A stretch of 21,766 nt of DNA from positions 1,669,035-1,690,800 of the forward strand of contig BFEA01000064.1 in NCBI GenBank assembly GCA_003427395.1, read 5' to 3'. This document shows, in pieces, positions 8,316 to 17,410 of the stretch. This stretch comes from Chara braunii (Eukaryota; Streptophyta; Charophyceae; Charales; Characeae). Position 1 is the first letter of the stretch. Every line of letters begins with the position of its first letter. The notes beneath the pieces were generated by a model. It had not been told where the DNA came from and ran no database searches. It saw only the letters and a program-made list of their open reading frames with translations. The position numbers were made by a program, and so were the translations under genes.

Positions 8316-8530
8316 CTCGCGGTGATCGTTCCCAGTCGCACGTCCTCTTCCCAACCTCCTCCTCTCCTTCATGCGACCTCCTTCAAACTCTCTTCTGACC
8401 TCCTCCTCCACTTGCACGTCCTCCTCCCCCTCGCAACCTCTCCTTCCCCTATTCCGACCTCCTCCTCCCACTTACACAACCTCCTCCTCCCCCTTATGCA
8501 ACCTCCTCCTACTCTTCGAACGGCGCCCGA
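7590..8530. repeat. Long polypyrimidine tract with CTCCTCCTCCC minisatellite
   Basis: The plus strand is almost purely C and T for long stretches, built from irregular units such as GACCTCCTCCTCCCCCTC. The minus strand is correspondingly G/A-rich with runs of GGAGGAGG and GGGGGAGG. Such mirror-like purine/pyrimidine DNA can form triplexes, and the G-rich strand can form quadruplexes (established behaviour, not tested here). Open frames on both strands (Ser/Pro/Leu-rich and Arg/Glu/Gly-rich) are by-products of composition. Confidence 0.9.
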
Positions 8531-8551
8531 ATAGAATCACAGTGTATGTTT

Positions 8552-8598
<47 letters not shown>

Positions 8599-8599
8599 N

Positions 8600-8690
<91 letters not shown>
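8036..8690 (+). repeat. ~277-bp direct duplication ending in (TG)n(GA)n
   Basis: Units start GAGCTC at 8036 (as GAGCTCACGGTGA) and 8313 (GAGCTCGCGGTGA). Each has CCTCTTCCCAACCTCCTCC, a pyrimidine block, CCGAATAGAA, and a TG run followed by a GA run. The TG/GA end is much longer in the second unit. Confidence 0.8.
8540..8690. repeat. (TG)n(GA)n compound microsatellite with an undetermined base
   Basis: A TG run leads into a GA run of roughly 70 bp. Base 8599 is N, so the true TG length is unresolved and may be an assembly join. Confidence 0.98.
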
Positions 8691-8694
<4 letters not shown>

Positions 8695-9461
8695 TTCAGC
8701 CATGCGCGCAAAGAGAGAGAGAGAGGCTACGTCCATCGATAGGATGAGGTAAATCGGAATGAATCTTCCACTGGAATATGGAAATATACGCTGCTTTCCA
8801 ACCATCCGCGCAGAGAGATAAAGAGAGGCTACTTCCATCGATAGGATGAGCAAAATCGCAATGAATCTTCAAGATGAGCAAAATCGGAATGAATCTTTAA
8901 GATGAGCAAAATCAGAATGAATCTTCTGCTAAAACATGGAAATAGTGAGTTTTTTTCGGCCATGCACGCAAAGAGAGAGAGAGAAAGGCTACGTCCATCG
9001 ATAGGATGAGCAAAATCGAAATGAATCTTCCACTGGAATATTGGAAATATACACTGCTTTCCAGCCATGCGCGCAGAGAGATACAAAGAGGCTACTTCCA
9101 TTGATAGGATGAGCAAAATCGCAATGAATCTTCAGGATGAGCAAAATCGGAATGAATTTTTAGGATGAGCAAAATCGGAATGAATCTTCCGCTAAAACAT
9201 GGAAATAGTGAGTTTTTTTCAGCCATGCACGCAAAGAGAGAGAGAGGTTACGTCCATCGATAGGATGAGCAAAATCGGAATGGATCTTCCACTGGAATAT
9301 GGAAATATACATTGCTTTACAGCCATGCGCGCAGAGAGATACAAAAGAGGCTACTTCCATCGGTAGGATGAGCAAAATCGCAATGAATCTTCAGAATGAG
9401 CAAAATCGGAGTGAATCTTTAGGATGAGCAAAATCGGAATGAATCTTCCGCTAAAACATGA

Positions 9462-9517
<56 letters not shown>

Positions 9518-9640
9518 TCTCCAACCTCGTGGCTGGTCTCACACTACTTCCATCGATAGGATTAGCAAAATCAGAATGAATCTTCCGCTGGAATATGGAA
9601 ACATACACTGTTTTCCAGCCATGCGCGCAGAGAGATATAC
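8690..9640 (+). repeat. Higher-order satellite, ~260-bp unit with ~27-bp subrepeats
   Basis: Units begin at a T-run followed by CAGCCATGC or CGGCCATGC near 8690, 8950 and 9213, with a degenerate fourth from about 9461. Each has a GA-rich block, CGTCCATCGATAGGATGAG, CACTGGAATATGGAAATA, a second CCATGCGCGCAGAGAGA block, and two to three ~27-bp subunits with GATGAGCAAAATCGGAATGA. The subunit CATCGATAGGAT is shared between both halves. The array is non-coding. Confidence 0.9.
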
Positions 9641-9654
9641 TGACCTCCATGGCC

Positions 9655-10075
9655 CATTACATTGTAGTGTACTTTCTGGCTAGAGGGTGGATCTGCCGGA
9701 AAGGGTCGACCAGGTCCATTACCTCTATAAATTTCGCCAAGGCCAGTGTGTCAAAGCGGATGGTGTCGTTTGCGGACGAGTCTAGGACCGGATTCCAATC
9801 CCCTCCTAGGACTGGGTTCTGGCTGAGGGGGGAGGATATCGGGAAGGACTTCAAAACATTGCACTTTCTCTTTTGTTTCCACTGGGTCCTCGGGAGACAG
9901 GATGGCCGTGCCTCCCTTGATGCCATCCGCTGGTGCCCAGAACTGTGGGCCATGCCACTTCCACTGAAAGTCAAGAATTTTCTCCTCGTTTAGTTTGGTT
10001 TCCTGGATCAGTGCGATGCGAACACCGTGCTGATGCGTCCAGGATTTAAATCTGCCCCATTTTGTCTGGCATTGG
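9655..10075 (-). pseudogene. L1-like LINE endonuclease (APE) fragment
   Basis: The minus strand from 10075 reads RFKSWTHQHGVRIALIQETK, then FQWKWHGPQFWAPADGIKGG and TAIL. After a frame change at about 9840-9830 it reads GGDWNPVLDSSANDT, FIEVMDLVDPFRQIHP and RKYT. QET, GGxAIL, GGDWN and the D-LxDxxRxxHP-xxYT order are hallmarks of the apurinic-type endonuclease at the start of LINE ORF2, which nicks target DNA. The segment between GGTAIL and GGDWN is shorter than usual, so there is a deletion as well as a frameshift. Reverse transcriptase is not found downstream. ORF1-like pieces on the same strand at 12031-13981 may belong to the same original element. Confidence 0.85.
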
Positions 10076-10309
10076 TGTCGCCCAGACCGTGCTGATGGGT
10101 CCAGGAGACCACCCTAAGGCTGGGACCCCTCTGCAGTGCGGATGGAAAAGACGTTTGGCCACGAAACGAGGGCAAGTCATTTTGGAAAGCTGGAAAGTAT
10201 TTTTCCTGGGACCCCATCGCAGAGTACGTTTTGCAGCAAAGTGGGTATTTTGTTTTCCCTAAGAGGAAAGGCCCGTGGGTAGTGGCCGAAAAAGGAAAGT
10301 GCTACCCAA
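10076..10309. other. Unassigned LINE-flanking sequence with a short repeat
   Basis: ACCGTGCTGATG followed by GTCCAGGA occurs at about 10024 and again at about 10086 with one difference, so the upstream edge of the endonuclease fragment is partly duplicated. No gene recognised. Confidence 0.4.
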
Positions 10310-10385
10310 GAGCCTAGCTCAGTGGGTACACCCATGAACTGTTGAAAATACAGACCCCCCTCTTCGAATCCAGATGATGGCACTC
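10310..10385 (+). repeat. tRNA-derived relic (SINE head)
   Basis: TAGCTCAGTGGG (10315-10326) matches the Pol III A-box and CTTCGAATCC (about 10372-10381) the B-box, with tRNA-like spacing. Flanking arms do not form a clean acceptor stem, so a SINE head or tRNA pseudogene is more likely than a working tRNA. Confidence 0.6.
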
Positions 10386-10950
10386 GATGAGTAAAGTTGT
10401 GAAACCAACTATTTCTGAATTGCCTGGGGCCGGTCATCTTAATGATGATATCTCAAGGCCGTCGGGGTGACTGGACCTGGGGAACCGGCCCTGGCGTGGG
10501 TCGTGGGTGACACAGGGAGGACGATGCATGGGCGGACACTCGATGGTCCGACAATGGGACCTGACGCTGGAAAAGTTGAAGATGGCACCCACGGCCATCC
10601 TCTGCTTTCGGCACAATTTCGCGGCGGAATTTCCTCCTGTCAGCCTTTTCCAGACCGCAGATGATGTGAAAACGGCGACACACCATCTTCCAGGCCACCA
10701 AATGCAGGCTGTCGGGTCCCGGAAAACAGTCTTTGGATTTTGGCTTTTCCAGAACCTTTTCCGTGGGGTGTGGGGTCCCGGGAAAACTTTTTCCTTTCCG
10801 CATTCCTGTGGGGTCCCAGCCTAAGTTGCCAGTTGCTGATTGAATTCAATCAGGACGTCCCCCTTCTTCCGTATACACCATGTTGGCACGCAACTGGTTT
10901 TCGTCGTTCAGGGGACACCATACTCCTTTGATTTTTCCAGCAATTGCAAA
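10386..10950. other. Unassigned
   Basis: No gene recognised. GGGTCCCGG/GGGTCCCG followed by GAAAAC recurs near 10710 and 10773, indicating small local repetition. Confidence 0.4.
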
Positions 10951-11404
10951 TCGAAATTCTTTACCAAATTTAAAATAGAAATTGAAAAAAATATATATTT
11001 TTTGTTTTATTATTCTTTTTTTCTTTTTGGCCCGGCCGGGCAAGTGGACCTGGGACCTTGTCCCACATGCACCGTTTAGTGGACCTAGCTCAATGGTGTG
11101 ACGGCTGAAACTGTTTTTTTTCATTCATTTCAAATTCTGAAATGCATTAAAAAATCCGCAGCGGAATTCACATCGAAATTCCGCATCGAAATTCACATCG
11201 AAATTCTTTACCAAATTTAAAATAAAAATTGAAATAAAAAAATATTTTTTGTTTTATTATTCTTTTTTCCTTTTTGGCCCGGCCGGGCAAGTGGACCCGG
11301 GACCTTGTTCCACATGCACCGTTTAGTGGACCTAGCTCAACGGTGTGACGGCTGAAACTGTTTTCTTTCATTCATTTCAAATTCAGAAATGCATTAAAAA
11401 ACAG
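10951..11404 (+). repeat. ~247-bp direct duplication with a GC palindrome
   Basis: Units from 10951 and 11198 share TCGAAATTCTTTACC, an AT-rich part, TTTTTGGCCCGGCCGGGCAA, a GGACCTTGT block, and GTGGACCTAGCTCAA followed by GGTGTGACGGCTGAAACTG. GCCCGGCCGGGC is a perfect palindrome. GACCTAGCTCA also recurs at about 11889 outside the array and resembles a Pol III A-box, but I see no B-box partner. Confidence 0.85.
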
Positions 11405-11890
11405 GAACGCATTAAAAAATCCGCCTAAGAGGCTAAGAAGCCTAAGATACAATTCATTCTTTTTTTTCTTCCCACAATTGGAATGGCATACATGATGTCC
11501 GAAGAGTCGCTCTGATCCTATGAAGAGTTGCCCTATTCCGGCAGTTGACGCATATGTGGTCCTTCAAAGGCCGCACCAAATTGCCCGTAGTTCACACATA
11601 CTCGGTCCTTCAAAAGTCGCACGAAAATAGCGAAGTACAAGCGACTTCACAGATTTCTCAAAACATACGGTCGTTGAACTGGCTGTCTCCATAAAAGTAT
11701 ACAGCTAGCTCAACGGAGAGTGGCGAGGCGTAGCATTCGAGAAAACGTCATTTTTGGAACTATTTTGGTGGAATAAAAAACGCGATAATATCTATTCACA
11801 ATTAAAAAAAGAGCGGACCGCTGGATGATTGCGAGGGTGTGCGTCTCCTTCGTCGCCTACAGTCGCACGGCATAGAAAACTCAACGTGGA
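11405..11890. other. Unassigned
   Basis: No gene recognised. A short motif GGTCCTTCAAA followed by GCCGCAC or GTCGCAC is present twice (about 11560 and 11611). Confidence 0.4.
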
Positions 11891-12030
11891 CCTAGCTCAT
11901 CGGACGAAGTGAGACAAGGTCCCCGGGCCACTCTGGTAGCCTAGAAAAAAAGCTTAAAAAAAAAAAAAAAAGATTAATCCCTTGCCCGCATGGGGGGAGT
12001 TGCCACCAAAGCCGCTGAAAAGGTACTAGT

Positions 12031-13480
12031 TCAATTTTCGATTTTGTCAGTTTCATATTCTTGTGCTGTCTCCATTCTCTCCACTTTGCTTGTGTCTTCT
12101 GTTGCACCATCCATGCCTACCGTGCCCATTTCAGGCATCTCGGCCAACGGTTCTGCAGGTGTCTGTGACGAGGGCCATGCGGTTGTCTGTGATGAGGACA
12201 TGGCCCTTGGGGCCTCCTTGGGGCCTGGGCCCTGTGGCAATAGCAGGTTCCATCAGGACACCCACTATACCCATCTCTTCTCAGTCGACGAGTCCACTTT
12301 GCCCGTTGTTGGCCCAGGGGGCCTGTTTGGACAGTGGGTCCTTTGCCTCCATACCCGGCTCGGTGGCTTTAGCCTTGGTTTGTAACCCCACACATCTCTG
12401 GATTGTTCTTTCCCGCAGCTCCGGGACATCGAGCCGGCGACTTCGCCTCGCCGTTCATTACTGGTCCTATCGTAGGGGAGGAGGCAGCAGTGGTAGACGA
12501 TGTCCCTGTGGTGCTTTTGCCACATTTGTACCTGCGGTACCAGACGTGTCAGCAGCACCAAGGGTTCCAGTGATACTTGTGCGGCCAGTGATGTTACAAA
12601 CGCCAACCGTATTTAGGGAGTCTGTGGGGATTGTCATGCCCGTGATGCCTGAAGCACCAGCAATGTCTGCTGAGTCCATGATACCTGCGATACTCGCGGC
12701 ATCTGCTGGTGTCACAGGGTGGGCCAGGCCCTCCCCAGCTTGTGTTTGCCATGCTGGTGCCATTGGTGATACCAGTGGAACCAGGGGTTCCAGCGGAATC
12801 TGTGGTAATAATCTTGCTGGCATCGACGATGTAGCTGTTCGTAGTGTTGGGACCTAGCAAGCCCGCAGCACCTGAGGGACCCACAGGCACTGATGACGCT
12901 CCAATAACCACAAACTCGGACCCGGCGTCCATAATGCCAACAGAGGAGGAAGCATTCAGGCGCTGGCCGGTGGAACCCGATGCCCCACCTGAGCCCAATA
13001 ACGTAGTGGCCGAACATGTTCCGGCTGTTGCAGCCAGCGTATTTCCTCCGGTACTATGGATGGCCCGATAACTACCAAATCTCGTTTTCCGCATCTGTGA
13101 CCCTTGTCCCTGACCCAGGTTTCTACCTCGCATTGGTCTAGGTCTAGTCTTTGTACCGAGGTCAGCTCTGCGTCTAGTCTTTGCACCAAGGTCAGCTCTG
13201 GGTCTAGTCTTTGTACTAAAGTCAGCTCTGCATCTAGTCTTTGTACCAAGGTCAGCTCTGGGCCTATTACCACCCTGACTGCCCAGACTACCAAAAACAA
13301 AACTAGGGCCCAGCGCGTTCCTGAAACTGGCGTGAGTGTCGCTGCCCAACCGCATGGCACCAGCGTTTAGACCCCCACTAGCACGCACCGAAACCGGGTG
13401 AAAAGTTTCTGAGCTGGGCAATCCGATATGTCCCCCATCATCCATCATGCTGTTGAATGGTATTTGATTTCTACTGTGTG
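12031..13480 (-). pseudogene. Low-complexity C-terminal part of LINE ORF1
   Basis: Downstream (minus strand) of the zinc knuckle the frames stay open in patches with Gly/Ser/Thr/Ala-rich sequence. One frame is open at 13448-12594 (284 codons), including four decapeptide repeats of the RADLGTKTRP type. A shifted frame at 12823-12467 is rich in GITG and TSGTAG. Another at 12240-12031 is Glu/Met/Thr-rich and acidic. The switch near 12725 looks like a frameshift because composition carries over. Plant LINE ORF1 proteins commonly have a variable tail after the RNA-binding domain and knuckle. Assignment here is by position and composition only. An independent Gly-rich gene is possible. Confidence 0.45.
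13141..13260 (-). repeat. Four 30-bp coding repeats
   Basis: Four exact-length 30-bp units containing TCTAGTCTTTG and GTCAGCTCTG. On the minus strand they encode a basic decapeptide with the core RADLGTKTR and small changes. The plus strand is open here too, so openness alone does not prove coding. Confidence 0.9.
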
Positions 13481-13483
13481 TGG

Positions 13484-13981
13484 ACAGCCGGCAGGTTCAC
13501 GCCCGTATTCTCTGCACAAAGAACACCACTCTGTAAATCAAGCGACTACTTGGATCTGCAACACTCTGCCGTTCGACTGTGGCCGGACCAAAATTTTTGG
13601 CACCCTATCCATTTTGTCTCTGGGGATATCAAAGTTTAAATTATTTAGCTTGTGTGAATCTTCATACCGTCCTGGAGGGTACTGCTTCCAGATTTTGCCT
13701 ATTTTGTGTTCCAGTTGAGATCTGTCGACTCGTGTAACGAATGGTTCAGCCAGCCATCGGACTCTTAGGGCCATACTCCAGATTTTACTGACTGCATTTT
13801 CAAGCATCTCCTCTTCTGGCTCATCCTGCGTCATCCACGGCCTGAACGTGAGTTTGTAGGTAGTACCACTCACCTTCGCCTTGTGATTTTTCAAATTTTT
13901 TTTTTTTTTTTGACTTTTCAAATTCGGCATCATTCCTAATACTTTTGTGTCTCTAGGAAAGTAGCACATTGTGGTGCACAC
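13484..13981 (-). pseudogene. LINE ORF1 (gag-like, DUF4283-type) with broken zinc knuckle
   Basis: The minus-strand frame 13981-13538 gives 147 residues. It includes GTTYKLTFRPWM, a WSMALRVRWLAEPFV stretch, IGKIWKQYPPGRYEDSHK, DIPRDKMDRVP, and ILVRPQSNGRVLQIQVV before a TGA (13540-13538). The same frame continues past the TGA as WCSLCREYGREPAGC (13528-13484), a Cys-x2-Cys-x4-X-x4-Cys knuckle where the usual His is Arg. The order basic N-terminus, FxPWM and L/VxLxxxP segments, then CCHC knuckle is that of the RNA-binding ORF1 of plant L1-like LINEs. The TGA could be a decayed CGA. Family assignment is from pattern memory and needs a profile search. Confidence 0.65.
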
Positions 13982-15125
13982 TTTGGGGGAGGATCGAGCC
14001 CTCTAACTTTCTAGTGCACTCCTCCTTCCTTCCCGCCGAAACAGACTTTAAAATCCCTTTACTTTGCTTCATCCAGTCTACTTGCGCCTTTTGTCTCCTA
14101 CTACTGAACTTTGCTTCATCCACTCTACCTGCGCCTTCTCCACCTCAGGGGGAAGGGTCATACTGACTGCAGTAGGTTACCTACGGGCTCAAATTTGGCA
14201 AATTTTGACAAGTCTGGAATAACCAGCCTGGTAAAGCACTTTGTCCAGCATTCTGCTCACCTCCTCTACTCAGGTTCCCTGTGCTCGACTCTCCCTCCCC
14301 TTTGGGGGTGTAGATTTTTCTTTCCCTTTTTTCTCATTGTTGGTTTATTTGCTGTCCACTGGTGACAAGGATGGCTTAAGAGGTGTCGGACTTTTGTTCC
14401 AATGCCCCTAAAACGACAAGTACATCTGGAGAAATTGAATGAGCCTGCCTGTCTGAAAAGTTAGGGGGCTCGGGACAGGGCCCACGGGGTGGGTCGTGGG
14501 GGGGGGCAGAATTTACCCTTTCGTTCAGGGCTGGGCCTCCCCCTACTGGCCCTTCGGACGCCCTGGGCCTAGTGCCACCCCACGGCATGGGACTTGCACC
14601 ACGGCATGGGACTTCTTTTCTTTTTTCCTCCCTACTGGCCCTTCGGATGCCCTGTCCCGAGCCTCCAAAATTTTAGGAGAGGCTCAATCGGATTCTTGAC
14701 TTGGCTGGGGCCATGTACTGGTGGGTTAAGGAAAATGGTATCTGCAATTTTGTTGGGCTATCCCCACCCTAACTTGCACTACGATATTCTCTTCCTTAAC
14801 CTGTAACCGCTGTCTGGTCAAAGATCACTAGAATGGGTGATGATCCTGGGTATATACTCAGGTATGACCTTGGGAGTAGGGATGTGCCGCGGATCATGAT
14901 GATGAGTAAGGGTGGGAGGGTGTCTCATAGGGGACCAGTTAGGCAATGCATGATCAAATGGCCATGTGCTGGCAGGCCTGTCATCATATGCCTAGTAGCC
15001 TGCCTCTACAACAACCTGCACTTAAACTGATCCTTTTCGATATCTGCTCTCTCGGTTATGTAGTCTCCTTCAGAAATGAGCAACTTTCCACACAACCACT
15101 GCTATTTTGTCAGATCTACATCAGC
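13982..15125. other. Unassigned, with small duplications
   Basis: No gene recognised. CTTTGCTTCATCCA followed by a TCTAC and GCGCCTT block occurs at about 14066 and 14111. CTACTGGCCCTTCGGA occurs at 14544 and 14632, and CACGGCATGGGACTT at 14580 and 14598. This may include the 5' region of the minus-strand LINE, which I cannot delimit. Confidence 0.4.
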
Positions 15126-15127
15126 TA

Positions 15128-15232
15128 CCGTCTTCACCCGAATAGAACGCCCGGTCATTATAGCTGCATTTGCCCCAACTGTCAGTCCAGATGCAGCGAT
15201 AATGACCGGGCGTTCTATTCGGTTGAAGACGG
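15128..15232. mobile_element. 105-bp foldback MITE, copy 1
   Basis: Terminal inverted repeats start CCGTCTTCACCCGAATAGAA at 15128 and end with its near-complement at 15232. The arms are ~42 bp with about two mismatches, leaving only ~21 bp of loop. TA flanks both sides (15126-15127, 15233-15234), as in Tc1/mariner-type insertions. A second copy of identical length is at 18031-18135. No coding capacity, so it would depend on a transposase elsewhere. Confidence 0.9.
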
Positions 15233-15234
15233 TA

Positions 15235-15675
15235 GTACGCATTGATATGCCTAGCTGACGGTACCTTGGTCCCGCTCGGCTTACTAGACGAGTTAGGCTT
15301 TCTCGGCTTATCTGGGCTCTGCGTTCTCTCAGCCACAGTAGGCAGTTTTGGAGAGAGTCTGTCTATCCGACAGTACCTTGGTCCCGCTCGGTCGTTTTGG
15401 ACCGGGGTCAGCCCGGGAGGATAGGCCTACGTGCTCCCTACCTGAGTCTCTCCTCCCTACCCTGAATTCGTAAAGCCTAGGAGTTTTCAGAACTGCTTTC
15501 AGATGTATTGAGATTCTATCAGACATTGGGGTGTCCTCCCCTGCAGGTTTGTGCCCTGCTAAGCTAAGCTGAGTAATGCAGTTTTATGCCCTGCTAAGCT
15601 AAGCTGAGGAATGCTCTGAGTATTTCTGTGTAGAATTGTGAGGTTCCCAGCCTCATTCATTACTGACAATGTACG
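15235..15675. other. Unassigned, with two small duplications
   Basis: GTACCTTGGTCCCGCTCGG occurs at 15261 and 15373. GCCCTGCTAAGCTAAGCTGA occurs at 15553 and 15588 (35-bp period). No gene recognised. Confidence 0.5.
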
Positions 15676-15914
15676 ACACACACACAATCAGTTTTATGTT
15701 TGTCAGCCTTTCATCTGTTGTCTGTCCTCCCCCTGATTTTTTCTAAGTATTTTTTTTGTGTGGCCAACTGAGCACCCTCAAGTAGTGCCAAACAGTTGGT
15801 GGTTCAAACAGTCGGCGGTTCATCATTTGGCGTGCCAACTGCACTCGTAGGGGGGTCGCTCGGTTCGGGATGTCTGTGTTGCCTGTGCGTGATGACAGAT
15901 GCTCGTCGGAGTGA

Positions 15915-15966
15915 CTCCCTGGCTCAGTTGGTGGTGGGAACCAACAGTCTGCGGGGTTCAATCGTG
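15915..15966 (+). promoter_or_regulatory. Possible Pol III A/B boxes in copy A
   Basis: TGGCTCAGTTGG (15920-15931) resembles an A-box and GGGGTTCAATCG (15953-15964) a B-box. The boxes are only ~33 bp apart, closer than in a tRNA, and TTGGT/ACCAA can pair between them. Weak evidence for a tRNA-derived origin. Confidence 0.3.
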
Positions 15967-16510
15967 ATGTGAGTAGGTCATGTGCTGCTTTGCTCCATGT
16001 TGGATGTGTGGGCGTCCTCATCTGCGCTCCGCCGCTGCCCTGCTGTCTGTCCCGCTTGCTTTGCATGTGGTTCTTTGCAGGTTGATGTGTTCGCTGTGCG
16101 ATGTGGCCGTGTTGTTGGTGTTGCCTTACGCTTCGCTGCTCCGCTGCCTTGCTGCCCTTCCGCTGGTCGTTCCTTCTGCGTTTGCTGCTTGCGGGCCGTG
16201 TTGGATGGCTGCCTTGTTGCTGATGCCTTGTGCTTCGCTCCACGGTTGCTGAGTTGCTGGTCTGCTCGCCCTGTCATCCCTTGCAGTGTGGTTACCTTGT
16301 TTGTGTTGTCTTGTGCTTCACGACACGGTTGCTGTGCTGCCATGTTATTACTTGCAGTCTTTTTTGGTGTTGTGCAGCCGTGTTGCCTCTACTGTGCTGC
16401 CTGGTGCTCCACAGGGTTGCTGCTCGCTGCTATGTTCCGCTTGGGGACAGTCTGCCTTCAACAAGGGTCATAGGGTTCATGACCCAAGCCATCAAATACG
16501 GAGATTCCGC

Positions 16511-16566
16511 AGACTGTCGAGGGTTCAGCCTCCTGATGAGTCGGTGCAACTCCAATGGAACAATCT
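16511..16566 (+). ncRNA. Hammerhead ribozyme, type III, core-mutated (copy A)
   Basis: Helix III strand AGACTGT (16511-16517) precedes C16518, the expected cleavage residue. Helix I is GAGG (16519-16522) with CCTC (16529-16532). CTGATGA is at 16533-16539. Helix II arms GTCGG (16540-16544) and CCAAT (16552-16556) have a wobble and a mismatch. The second box reads GGAAC (16557-16561) instead of GAAAC, changing an essential A. Helix III closes with ACAATCT, minus its first A-box base, with one mismatch. It has the same layout as 18393-18448 but is predicted inactive. Confidence 0.85.
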
Positions 16567-16800
16567 ATCATGTTTTGTTTTTTTTCGCTTTGTGTTTTTT
16601 CGCTGTTTGTTCTTTTGTCTGTCTTGTTGTCAGGCTGCTTCTCGACTTCCTGTCCATTCTTTTCTTGCTTAGTGTTGTTTGTCTGCCCACCCGCCTCCCC
16701 CATGCCCTCCAGCCTACCTTCTGTGCTGTTGTTTCACCGCCCTAGTGCTACCTCTTGACCTGTTGTTGCTGCCTTATTTTTCTGCGTAGTGGTGTTTATC

Positions 16801-16890
16801 TGCATGCCCGCCTACCCCATGCCCTCCACCTGCCCGCCCGCCTACCCCATGCCCTCCCCCTGCCCGCCCGCCTACCCCGTGCCATCCACC
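16801..16890 (+). repeat. Three 30-bp GC-rich minisatellite units
   Basis: Units containing CCCGCCTACCCC and TGCC(C/A)TCC repeat three times with an exact 30-bp period. Related single units appear near 16685, 18597 and 18667, tying together the tails of copies A and B. Confidence 0.9.
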
Positions 16891-17167
16891 CTTTCTTCTT
16901 TGCTGCAGCTTGTCATCCAAGTACCGTGTTGCGCCTTGACCTTAGCCTTGCCATTTTGCTTGCCTTGTTGTACTTGTCTTACCACTGGTCGGTTTGGCTT
17001 TTGCTTTTTCGTCTTTTTTTCGTTTCGTGGCTTTTGAAAGCTGGACATTATAAGGATTCTTTTCTATGGGCATCCCTGGCTGCGGGCTCTTTCCCGATGT
17101 TGTTTATAACCACACTTTCCAACGCAACATGCTGTGACACGGTCGCAGAAGCCACGCAATACAAATA

Positions 17168-17169
<2 letters not shown>

Positions 17170-17202
<33 letters not shown>

Positions 17203-17410
17203 ACAAGTGGTAAGTAGTATGAACTCACACATGATAATTTGGTGGCAAGTTTGGTTAAAATGAACCTTGGGTTTTGTTATAAATGGCATGAGAAGCACAC
17301 ACACACACACACACCCCACAAGTGGTAAGTAGTATGAACTCACACATGATAATTTGGTGGCAAGTTTGGTTAAAATGACCCTTGGGTTTTGTTATAAATG
17401 GCATGAGAAG
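17170..17410. repeat. ~115-bp tandem duplication, each headed by (CA)n
   Basis: Each unit has a CA run, then CCACAAGTGGTAAGTAGTAT, GAACTCACACATGATAATTT, GGTGGCAAGTTTGG, and GGCATGAGAAG. Unit bodies start at 17201 and 17316 and are almost identical. They separate large repeats A and B. Confidence 0.95.

Larger units (their letters stand above)
15676..16900 (+). repeat. Large direct repeat, copy A, with hammerhead
   Basis: Starts at a short CA run followed by AATCAGTTTTATGT. It contains CCAACTGAGCA, TGCCAAACAG, GGGATGTCTGTGTTGCCTG, ACTCCCTGGCTCAG, GTGATGTGAGTAGGT, a long T/G/C-rich stretch, GTGTTGCCTCTACTGTG, GGGGACAGTCTGCCTTCAAC, and then a hammerhead at 16511-16566. The same order is found in copy B from 17443. 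After the hammerhead, similarity continues more loosely through CCTCCCCCATGCCCTCCAGC. No protein. The function is unknown, and the arrangement recalls retrozymes or another non-autonomous retroelement. Confidence 0.85.

Noticed and set aside
7546-8471. Long Arg/Glu/Gly-rich and Ser/Pro/Leu-rich reading frames on both strands
   Set aside because: They arise from the CTCCTCCTC composition, overlap on both strands and show no domain.
8472-8853. Frames of alternating Ser-Leu, Val-Cys or His-Thr residues
   Set aside because: Direct translation of GA and TG microsatellites.
11088-11900. GACCTAGCTCA motifs as Pol III promoters
   Set aside because: A-box-like only. No B-box is found downstream at a usable distance.
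15978-16745. Long frames on both strands in repeats A and B (for example 163 to 334 codons)
   Set aside because: Copies A and B keep different frames through indels. Translations are Cys/Leu/Ala or Arg/Gln/Thr-rich without domains, and one B frame runs through the MITE and the hammerhead.
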